Shown in pieces: positions 1 to 5,799 of a DNA stretch of 7,684 bases. The position numbers were made by a program, and so were the translations under genes. The notes beneath the pieces are model-generated. The model had not been told where the DNA came from, did not search any database, and was given only the letters and a program-made list of their open reading frames with translations. Each line of letters starts with the position of its first letter. Position 1 is the first letter of the stretch. This DNA is from an uncultured Bryobacteraceae bacterium (GTDB lineage: Bacteria; Acidobacteriota; Terriglobia; Bryobacterales; Bryobacteraceae), in the NCBI GenBank assembly GCA_937921835.1, contig CAKZVG010000595.1, positions 1 to 7,684 on the forward strand. The letters are read 5' to 3'.

Positions 1-2816
1 TCTTTCTCGCCGTACCGGCCGATTTTGGTCATGTCCAGATTGGCCCTTACCAGATTGCCGTCCGGCGCGTCCAGGTCGCCCGTGATGTTGAAGGTGTACT
101 CGAGGGTCTCCGGGAACCCCGCCATGAATTTTCCCCGGGCCGTGCCGCGAACCTCAAAGCTGGCGCCTTTCCACGTCACCTGCACGGGCTGTAATTCGTA
201 GCGGGTGACGTTCTGGTCGACCGCGGTATCGATCTTGAACGCCGAGGTGTAACAAGTGGACGAGGTGTTCGGGGTACGCCGGCAGGAATGATCGCCGTTG
301 AACTCCGCCCGCAAACCGCGCAGCAGCGCCAGCGCCGGATCCGGCGGGAGTTCGATCCTGACCGTCAGCTTCAGGTTGGCCCGCTGGGTGAAGGTATATG
401 TACCGTTGCCGTTGGCCACCAGCATGGCCAGCGCCTGACCGGCCCGGAAGAGGTTGCCCGCGTCCGGGAATTCCCGGGCGATGCCGGGCCGCACCGATCC
501 CAGCGGCTCCCAAAGCCCCCCTGCTCCCACGCGGTAAAGAATGACTTCCGAGTTGCCCTGGAAGCTATCCGTGAATTCGATCACCAGTTTGGCGTTGGCC
601 GCCAACGGCGAATCGAAGTTCGCCAGATAGAGCCGCGCGGAAAGGTCCGGGGATGACCAGGAGAAACTCGCCGACGGCGGGGACCCGGCGCTGAAACGCG
701 CCCGGTAGGCTTCGTTGGCCGCGCCGGAGCGCAGCGTGCCCAAGATCAGACTGGGCGTGGGGAAGGCCGTTCCCTCATACACCGTTCCGGCCATCAGGTT
801 CCGGCAGAAGGCGCGCCACTCCTCGCCCACCGAGGAGCCGCGTTGCCGCAGGACCTCGGCGATCGCCTGCACCGGCGAGTACTTGAGAGTCCCCATCGGT
901 TCCCGGACCATCTTGAGTTTGAGGATGTCGCCGATGATGGAATCGCCGAAAGCACGGCCCAGGTGCTCCAGGAACATCGAGGCGCCGTAGCCGTGATTCT
1001 GCACGCGGAACACGCTCGAGGACTGGAACTCCAGGCCTTCCTTGATGAAAGCGGCGTAGTTGTCGCTCTGCTCCTCCACGAACTCCAGCGGCCGGACCGT
1101 ATCCGGTATGAAGGTCTGGTCCTCCGTCATGCGCCGCTCAAACCAGGTGGAGGCGGCTTCGTGGAACCAATACCAGGTGGCGGGACCCTCGGAGGCGTAC
1201 AGGTTGCCGCGCCCGTCGTAGAGCACCTGCAACATGTGGAACAGCTCGTGTGAGACGACCTGCCGGATCTTCTCCACCTGCTGGCGGCTCAAGGCAGGAG
1301 AGGGAGCCAGCTTGGCTAGATTCAGGGAGATGGTGTACCAATTCGGGCTGACCCTGGAATGGTTCAGAACGCCCCATTCATCCGGACTGTGGGTCAGGGA
1401 ATCCCACGCGCCTCGGAAATCGTAAAGATAGACGTCAAACGGCCACGTGGTGCGGCCTTCCCAACTGAGTCCCAGCGCCTCGAGCCGGTCCCTGGCTTCG
1501 GGCAGGACCTCGGCAACCGCTTTTCCGGTTTCGAAGAAAGCCGTCCAGTTCGGCTCCAGCGCCACCGCCGACCAGTCCGAGTACTGGACCTGGAACTTGC
1601 GGTCGGAGCTATGGAAAACCGGGGGACTCGGCAGAAAGATCGCCTGGTAGTAAAGGGTGCCGGGATCCGCGGCGGCCGGCGCACCCGCCGCCGCGGCGGC
1701 AGGCGGCTTCCACCTGTCCTCCGCCTCCGCGAAGGCGCTCCCGGGCAGGTCAACCGTGGCGCGCGTGCCATCGGTCCGGGCCGGGTACCAGCGGAGTCCA
1801 GGCTGCCACGGCTCGTCGCCGCGCTCCCAGATCCAGCATTCGAGCTCTCCAGGGGGGCGCGACAACTCCAGGCTCAACGTCCTGCTCGCCTCCGGCGGAA
1901 GGCCCCGGATGGCATACAGGCCGGAGGCGGCCGCGCCCGGGCGCTCGGCGGAATTTCCAGGAGCCGCGCGGTAGACGCTGATCTCGGCGGGTCCTGTCAC
2001 GGCGCCGGGCGGCAGCGCCAGCGAGATCCCGCCGGCGTCGAGCACTCCCCCATCCGGTGTGATCCGGCCGGCGCCGAGGACTTCCCATCCGGAGCGGTAT
2101 GCGAGCGTGGCGCCGGCCGGCGAGATCTGCCCATTCACGGCGATTTGCAGGCTGACCGATTCTCCAGCCGGAACCGCGGGCACGATGAAGCGGACCAGGT
2201 AGACGCCGGCCAAGTCCGGAGCGAGGCAGGCCGAGAGCAACTGCGCCGTCTGTCCATCCACCAATACCCTGACCGCGCCGCTCACCAGATTGAGCGGGCC
2301 GGCCCCCTCGCCGTCGCCCCCTCCGCTTCCGGCCGGCACGGGTGGGTTCACCGCTCCGAGCCCGCTGGCGTACACCAGCAGCGTTTCGCCCGGCGCCGCC
2401 GGAGAAGAACGCGACACCGGCGTCTGGCCAGCGTGGTAGGCCAGCGCTTCTCCACCGGCGGGCATGTCCTTGGTCAGGACGCGCGGGGCCTGGTCCGCCA
2501 CCGTGATGCTGACCGGACTGGAGACGCCGCGGGAGTTGCGCACCCGGACTTGCACGCTGGGCCCGGAAATGTCGAACGGAAGCTGAGCGCTGATTCTCGC
2601 CGGCGCCACCGAGAATAGCGGCGCGCCGAGGACGCGGCCTCCGGCCAGCACCTCCACCCTCACCTGGTCCGCCAGTTCGAGGGCCAGCGGAAGCCGGGGA
2701 GACGCGGCTTCGGCCGCCGCCAGGCCCGTTCCCTGAATCGTGATCAACCCGCCAGGAGCAAACTCCCGTGAATTGTCAGCCGTGTTGACGACCCCGCCCG
2801 GAGCGACCACCGGACC

Positions 2817-3332
2817 GGCGGCCGTGGGTTGGGTCACGGTGTGGGTCTGGCCCGCCACCCGGACGGCGCCGGTCCGCTGCGCCGTCCCGGTGTTCGGGGC
2901 CACCGAATACCGCACCGTGCCGTTCCCGGACCCGCTGGCGCCCGAGATGAGGACGATCCAGGAAACCTCGGATGCCGCCGTCCATGCGCATGCCGGGCCG
3001 GCCGTCACCGTGAAATCTCCACTCCCTCCCGATGCCGGGAAGGAGACGGTAACCGGGGAGACAACGTAGGTGCATCCGGCCGAGGCCGCCGCCTGGTACA
3101 CCATGAAGATCTGTCCGGCGATGAGGATCAGGCCGGATCGTGGAGTGGACGCGGTGTTGGCCTGGACCGTGTAGCTGGCTACGCCGCTCCCGCTGCCCGA
3201 ACTGGAAGTGGTGATCCACGGCGCCGCCGGGACCGCGTTCCAGCTACAGCCGGAGGGCGCCGTCACCCGGATGGCGCCCGTGCCGCCCACGGCGGGGAAG
3301 CTGGCCGAGGCCGGCTCGACAACTTAGGTGCA
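2817..3332 (-). repeat. Two tandem BACON-type domain repeats (86 codons each)
   Basis: The units are about 3075-3332 and 2817-3074. Each starts with Cys-Thr and then (stop or Tyr)-Val-Val. Shared landmarks are SFPA.GG.G near the start, a Cys-x-Trp (CSW / CAW) about 28 residues in, WI in the middle (PWITTSSSGSGSG / SWIVLISGASGSG), then Y(T/S)V..NT, and an AGQ motif near the end. This pattern fits the BACON_2-type Ig-like fold common in acidobacterial secreted proteins, thought to bind carbohydrate or mucin-like surfaces. The copies are diverged, so this is an old domain duplication. Confidence 0.75.
3324..3326 (-). other. Premature TAA codon inside the first BACON-type domain
   Basis: On the minus strand the frame reads TGC ACC TAA GTT GTC. 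The same place in the next domain copy (codon at 3066-3068, 86 codons later) reads TGC ACC TAC GTT GTC, giving CTYVV. The stop therefore differs from the expected Tyr codon by a single base, at position 3324. The reading frame continues open and in register on both sides, so this is a point nonsense mutation (or a sequencing error), not a gene boundary. Confidence 0.85.
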
Positions 3333-3656
3333 GTTCGCCGCCAGCGCGGCCGGAGCCACGCGCACGTTGTCGATCACCGGCCCCCAGTAACCCGGCGGAT
3401 TCAGGCTGTGGAATTCCAGCGCGGCGGCGGCGCCGGCGGCGGTGAAGCGGACGCCCTTGGACTGCCAGCCCATGCCGGAGATGCTCCTGCCCGTCCCGGC
3501 GCCGCCGTTCAGGTCGAGGCACGCCACGCCCTCCGGGCAGGGGTTGCCCGGAGGGACGCTGACGGTTGGCAAACTACCGCCCGGCGCCTCGAAACCGGCG
3601 TTCTGGATCAGGTTGCCCGTGGATTGCTGGGCGGAAAGGACGGGGAGCAGCGCTCC

Positions 3657-3658
3657 TA
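3657..3658. repeat. TA target-site duplication, left copy
   Basis: TA directly abuts the left inverted repeat. Its partner is at 4813-4814. Removing one TA together with the element restores the reading frame of the interrupted signal peptide, which confirms the exact boundary. Confidence 0.9.
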
Positions 3659-3678
3659 GTGTACTGTAACTGAATTAG
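3659..3678. repeat. IS630 terminal inverted repeat, left end
   Basis: The sequence GTGTACTGTAACTGAATTAG is the transposase-downstream end of the element. The transposase stop codon (TAA on the minus strand, 3677-3675) occupies repeat positions 17-19. Confidence 0.92.
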
Positions 3679-4796
3679 CTAGCAGTAACAGGCTCCAGTG
3701 CCTCCTTCGCCCTCGCCACCTTCCGTAGGATCGCCTCTCCCTTCGCGCGCCAGACATATCGCTTGGGGTTTTCGTTGCGCGCCGCCAAGTACTCCTCGAT
3801 TGCCGCCACCAGATCCCGCACGCTTTGAAAGCTTCCTTCCCGAATGCAGTCGTTGGTGAGATCTGCGAAGAACCTCTCGACCAGGTTCAGCCAAGAACTG
3901 CTGGTGGGCGTGAAGTGTTGCTGGAACCTTGGATGCTTCTTCAGCCACTCTTTCACCCGGGTGTGTTTGTGCGTCGCGTAGTTGTCGGCGATCACATGGA
4001 TGGCCAGTTGCTTCGGAGTTTCGCGATCGACCTGCTTGAGAAAGCGCAACCATTCCACGTGTGTGTGTCTCGTCTCGGTCCGCGTGATGAGCTTTCCTTC
4101 CAGATAGTTCAACGCCGCGAACAGGGTAATCGTCCCGTGCCGCTTGTAGTCGTGCGTCCTGGTTCGAATGTGACCAATCCCCAGCGGCAGTCCCGGCTGC
4201 GTTCTTTCCAGCGCCTGGCATTGGCTCTTCTCGTCACAACACAAAACCAGCGCCTTGTCCGGCGGATCCAGATACAGCCCGATGATGTCCCAGAACTTCT
4301 CCTCAAATCGCGGATCCTTGGAGATCTTGAAGGTGCGGAGCAGATGCGGCTTCAGTTCGTTCTTCTTCCATATCGAATGCACGCTCTGGTGAGAGATCCC
4401 CACCGCCGCCGCCATCGACCTCGTGCTCCACCTCTGTCTGCCGGGCGGCGGTTGAGTGACGCTGGCAACCACGGTGCGGATCTTGTCTGGCGCCAGCCAC
4501 GGCTTTCTTCCCCGCCCAGGGGCATCCTTGAGTCCCTCTAAGCCGTTCACCTCGAAGCGCCGCGACCACAAGGAAACAGTGTTGACGCTCGCGCCTACTC
4601 GGGCGGCGACATCCTGCTCTTTGAGCCCCTCGGCGCGCAACAGAACAATCCGCGAACGAAGAGCGTCGCGCTGACTTGAGGTGGGACTCACGGCCCGCCG
4701 CCGGAGAATCGCTCTCTCCTCGAAGGTCACCTCAAGCGTGGAGATTGGACGTGCCATGCCCAAGTATGCCACAGCGAGGCTGTTAATACAATCCAT
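3675..4796 (-). CDS. IS630-family DDE transposase
   Basis: This 373-residue protein cuts and joins the ends of its own element at TA sites. The N-terminal part (about residues 24-145) has helix-turn-helix DNA-binding regions, including EQDVAARVGASVNTVSLWSRRF around 60-81 and MAAAVGISHQSVHSIWKK around 128-145. The catalytic DDE domain is intact: Asp188 in VLCCDEKSQCQALERTQPG, Asp271 in HVIADNYATHKH, and Glu308 in SSSWLNLVERFF. All are in the typical IS630 motif context, and the second and third acidic residues lie 37 apart. Length is normal for the family. The farthest ATG (4796) lies within the terminal repeat. The second ATG (4757, MARPISTLEV) fits the usual family N-terminus and may be the true start. 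Neither has a good Shine-Dalgarno. A weak promoter-like pair, TTGTAT (4791-4786) and CATACT (4768-4763) with 17-base spacing, sits just before 4757. It is read in the same direction as the gene it interrupts. Confidence 0.95.
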   Translation of the reverse strand: MDCINSLAVAYLGMARPISTLEVTFEERAILRRRAVSPTSSQRDALRSRIVLLRAEGLKEQDVAARVGASVNTVSLWSRRFEVNGLEGLKDAPGRGRKPWLAPDKIRTVVASVTQPPPGRQRWSTRSMAAAVGISHQSVHSIWKKNELKPHLLRTFKISKDPRFEEKFWDIIGLYLDPPDKALVLCCDEKSQCQALERTQPGLPLGIGHIRTRTHDYKRHGTITLFAALNYLEGKLITRTETRHTHVEWLRFLKQVDRETPKQLAIHVIADNYATHKHTRVKEWLKKHPRFQQHFTPTSSSWLNLVERFFADLTNDCIREGSFQSVRDLVAAIEEYLAARNENPKRYVWRAKGEAILRKVARAKEALEPVTAS

Positions 4797-4812
4797 TTAA
4801 CTTACAGTACAC
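4793..4812. repeat. IS630 terminal inverted repeat, right end
   Basis: Read inward on the minus strand the sequence is GTGTACTGTAAGTTAAATGG. It matches the left end at 16 of 20 positions, including the first 11. The longest transposase start codon (4796-4794) falls at repeat positions 17-19, mirroring the stop codon at the other end. Confidence 0.92.
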
Positions 4813-4814
4813 TA
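4813..4814. repeat. TA target-site duplication, right copy
   Basis: TA directly abuts the right inverted repeat. It is the second copy of the dinucleotide duplicated on insertion. Confidence 0.9.
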
Positions 4815-4836
4815 GCAGCCAGAACCGGATAATCAT
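4813..4836 (-). pseudogene. 5' remnant of the disrupted metallopeptidase gene (start codon and first 8 codons)
   Basis: Read on the minus strand, ATG at 4836-4834 is followed by codons for IIRFWLL up to the TA at the IS630 edge. Joining this to the sequence beyond the element (from 3656 downward), with one TA removed, gives MIIRFWLLGALLPVLSAQQ. This is a textbook signal peptide: one Arg, a hydrophobic core, and an Ala-x-Ala-like cleavage region before QQ. A second in-frame ATG lies 15 bases upstream (4851-4849). I prefer 4836 because GGTGA at 4849-4845 sits 8 bases before it. In the present arrangement the frame runs into the element and stops at TAA 4785-4783 after 17 codons. Confidence 0.85.
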
Positions 4837-4844
4837 AGTTGAAT

Positions 4845-4849
4845 TCACC
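4845..4849 (-). promoter_or_regulatory. Shine-Dalgarno-like GGTGA for the disrupted peptidase gene
   Basis: GGTGA on the minus strand lies 8 bases upstream of the ATG at 4836 and matches the 3' part of the consensus AGGAGGTGA. It supports 4836 over the in-frame ATG at 4851, which has no clear ribosome site before it. Confidence 0.45.
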
Positions 4850-5103
4850 ATAACACCAGCCGCGGACGGATCGCCGCTCCCGCGCCGGGGATTCGAAGCG
4901 GCAACTTGGTTGTCCCTCGATGCCGCACGGCCAGTATGGATGGGAGCCGCCCGGGCGGCAATCGGCCATTCGTACCGCCCTTGGTTGTACGGTGGTGCCA
5001 GTTCCTCCCGGTGGATTGCCTCAGACGGAACGCCGGGGAAAGACCTGAGCCGCCTGTTGCACCGGGCGGAGGTACGCGGCGAAGGACTGAAGGGGCGGGT
5101 GAA

Positions 5104-5131
5104 TTGCGCCCTCGTGACGGCGGGCTATAAT
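5104..5131 (+). promoter_or_regulatory. Candidate sigma70-type promoter before the glycine-zipper gene
   Basis: There is a perfect -10 hexamer TATAAT at 5126-5131. A poor -35 candidate TTGCGC (3 of 6) lies at 5104-5109 with a 16-base spacer. A TATAAT is rare by chance in such GC-rich sequence. Its position is odd: the expected transcript start, near 5138, would fall beyond the Shine-Dalgarno at 5133-5136 and only a few bases before the ATG. Confidence 0.45.
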
Positions 5132-5132
5132 C

Positions 5133-5136
5133 GGAG
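5133..5136 (+). promoter_or_regulatory. Shine-Dalgarno GGAG that fixes the start at 5144
   Basis: GGAG lies 7 bases before ATG 5144. The open frame itself extends much further upstream (to about 4910). This site plus the signal peptide that begins at 5144 decide the start. Confidence 0.65.
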
Positions 5137-5143
5137 CACGGCT

Positions 5144-5722
5144 ATGCGAACAGCAATCGGATGTCTCAGCGCGCTGGTTTTGGCGGCCGCCGTTCCGGCG
5201 TGCGCTCAACCCATCGCCGAAAACTCCGAGTTCCGGGTGAAGCTGCTGGCTCCCCTGAGCACGGAAACCAACCGCAAGGGCGACCGGATCACCGCCCAGA
5301 TCCTGAGCCCCGCCGAATTCGCCGGCGCCATGATGGAAGGCGAAGTAAAGGAGTCCAAGCGCGGCAAGAAGATTTCCGGCACCAGCGTTCTCAACTTCAC
5401 CTTCGACACCATCGTGAAGGACAACCACCCGATTCCGGTGAACTCGGAAGTGAAGGCCCTGTTCAACTCCCAGGGAAAGGAGAACATCGACGAGGAAGGG
5501 CGGGTGATTGAGAAGAAGAGCAACGTCGGCAAGATGGCCGCCGTGACGGGGGCGGGCGCGCTGATCGGAGCCATCGCCGGAGGCGCCAAGGGCGCGGCCA
5601 TCGGCGCCGGCGCGGGCGCGGCCGCTTCGCTGGTCCTGATCCAGGTGGGCGCCAAGGGCGCCGACGTCAAGTTCGCTCCCGGCAGCGAAATGCTGCTCTC
5701 CGTGCGCGAGCGGCGCAAGTAG
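5144..5722 (+). CDS. Exported glycine-zipper protein of unknown function
   Basis: This 192-residue protein starts with a signal peptide (MRTAIGCLSALVLAAAVPACA, cut probably before Gln22). Cys20 in VPAC resembles a lipobox, but the Pro makes lipidation doubtful. The mature part has a short beta-rich region (FRVKLLAPLSTETNRKGD at 30-47, then AEFAGAMMEGEV around 58-68). This resembles the acidobacterial pattern in which a polymer- or wall-related exported protein has a 'vkLl.pLsT..nrkGD.i.A.il.P' motif. Residues 136-160 form a glycine zipper (GxGxxxGxxxGGxxGxxxGxGxG-like), a membrane-inserting or oligomerising segment. The C-terminal part repeats a beta-motif (DVKFAPGSEMLLSVRERR). It probably sits in the periplasm or outer membrane. 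I know no precise biochemical function. The next gene, 77 bases downstream, has its own promoter-like signals, so an operon is not required. Confidence 0.8.
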   Translation: MRTAIGCLSALVLAAAVPACAQPIAENSEFRVKLLAPLSTETNRKGDRITAQILSPAEFAGAMMEGEVKESKRGKKISGTSVLNFTFDTIVKDNHPIPVNSEVKALFNSQGKENIDEEGRVIEKKSNVGKMAAVTGAGALIGAIAGGAKGAAIGAGAGAAASLVLIQVGAKGADVKFAPGSEMLLSVRERRK

Positions 5723-5738
5723 CCGGCCGGGCGCCCGC

Positions 5739-5769
5739 TTGACAGCCACGCCCGCGGATGCCTTACGAT
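5739..5769 (+). promoter_or_regulatory. Candidate promoter of the oxidoreductase gene
   Basis: There is a perfect -35 hexamer TTGACA at 5739-5744. The best -10 candidate is TACGAT at 5764-5769 (4 of 6, keeping the key TA and final T) with a 19-base spacer, longer than ideal. At 17 bases the hexamer is CTTACG (2 of 6). The -10 area lies inside the left arm of the inverted repeat 5761-5792. Confidence 0.5.
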
Positions 5770-5792
5770 GACTTTGAAAAATCATCGTAAGG
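5761..5792. promoter_or_regulatory. Perfect 11-bp inverted repeat, probable operator
   Basis: CCTTACGATGA (5761-5771) and its exact complement TCATCGTAAGG (5782-5792) are separated by 10 bases. Arm centres are 21 bp apart, two helical turns, as for a dimeric repressor. The left arm covers the candidate -10 box and the right arm overlaps the Shine-Dalgarno, so binding would block transcription. As RNA it would sequester the ribosome site, but if transcription starts near 5776 the left arm is not in the transcript. No T-run follows it, so it is not a terminator of the upstream gene. Confidence 0.6.
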
Positions 5793-5794
5793 AG
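5789..5794 (+). promoter_or_regulatory. Shine-Dalgarno AAGGAG for the GTG start at 5800
   Basis: AAGGAG lies 5 bases before GTG 5800. No ATG fits better: the first internal Met is residue 55, well inside the NAD-binding fold. The site therefore supports a GTG start. Its first four bases are the last four of the inverted repeat. Confidence 0.75.
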
Positions 5795-5799
5795 ACCCC

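Larger units (their letters stand above)
1..3658 (-). pseudogene. Secreted multidomain zincin metallopeptidase, IS-disrupted and nonsense-mutated, 3'-incomplete
   Basis: One frame is open from the IS630 edge to the left end of the window except for one TAA at 3324-3326. Numbering the restored protein from the ATG at 4836, the layout is: signal peptide to about residue 17 (VLSA before QQ); a choice-of-anchor C/DUF642-like domain beginning NLIQNAGFE (about 22-113); two BACON-type domains (117-202 and 203-288); a TIGR03437 domain (about 297-517, starting VVNTADNS); a ZU5-like beta segment (about 537-660, with SLALPPGAV); an Ala/Pro linker; a zincin domain; and a beta-rich tail. The zincin motif is HELFH at 811-815, with a candidate third zinc ligand Glu841 in HEAASTWFE, a gluzincin-like spacing. 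At least 1226 codons are present and no stop is reached. The predicted role is an exported protease with adhesion or carbohydrate-binding domains. Substrate is unknown. Without signal peptide and start, and with codon 119 a stop, it is probably inactive. Gene finders may call the part left of 3324 as a separate CDS from an internal GTG. Confidence 0.85.
3659..4812 (-). mobile_element. IS630-family insertion sequence, complete (1154 bp)
   Basis: The element has imperfect terminal inverted repeats matching at 16 of the first 20 positions, the outer 11 (GTGTACTGTAA) identical. It is flanked on both sides by TA, the target duplication expected of the IS630/Tc1-mariner group. The original target reconstructs as CTGCTAGGAGCG, so the TA lay inside CTAG, a site favoured by some IS630 elements. 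One transposase gene fills the element with no passenger gene. Base composition is visibly less GC-biased than the flanking genes, suggesting an origin outside this genome. Clean ends and an intact gene suggest recent insertion and possible activity. Confidence 0.95.
4837..5143. other. Intergenic region between divergent genes, no gene recognised
   Basis: The stretch separates the start of the broken peptidase gene (minus) from the glycine-zipper protein gene (plus). Open frames cross it on both strands, but none has a recognisable motif or a ribosome site, as expected by chance at this GC content. It must hold the promoter of the peptidase gene, but I see no convincing -35/-10 pair on the minus strand. 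The right end carries a TATAAT box (5126-5131). Confidence 0.6.

Noticed and set aside
1359..2618. 419-codon open frame on the plus strand
   Set aside because: It lies antisense to the metallopeptidase, is rich in Arg/Gly/Pro as expected of a GC-rich shadow frame, and has no ribosome site or recognisable motif.
3244..3572. Short minus-strand open frame (3324-3572) as a separate small gene ending at TAA 3324-3326
   Set aside because: The frame continues in register with the same domain type on the other side of the stop, and upstream it joins the signal peptide of the disrupted gene. It is a piece of the pseudogene.
4885..4915. GGGATTCGAA-like stretch resembling a tRNA T-arm
   Set aside because: The flanks do not pair, and no acceptor stem, anticodon arm or D-arm can be found around it.
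4910..5143. N-terminal extension of the glycine-zipper protein by 78 codons
   Set aside because: The frame is open, but the extension would bury the signal peptide. GGAG and ATG at 5133-5146 give a proper start.
5722..5738. GC palindromes CCGGCCGG and CGGGCGCCCG after the glycine-zipper stop codon
   Set aside because: They are contiguous palindromes without a loop or T-run, and are common by chance at this GC content.
5761..5792. Inverted repeat as a terminator of the glycine-zipper gene
   Set aside because: There is no T-run after the right arm, the arms are not GC-rich, and it overlaps the ribosome site of the next gene. An operator or translation-control role fits better.
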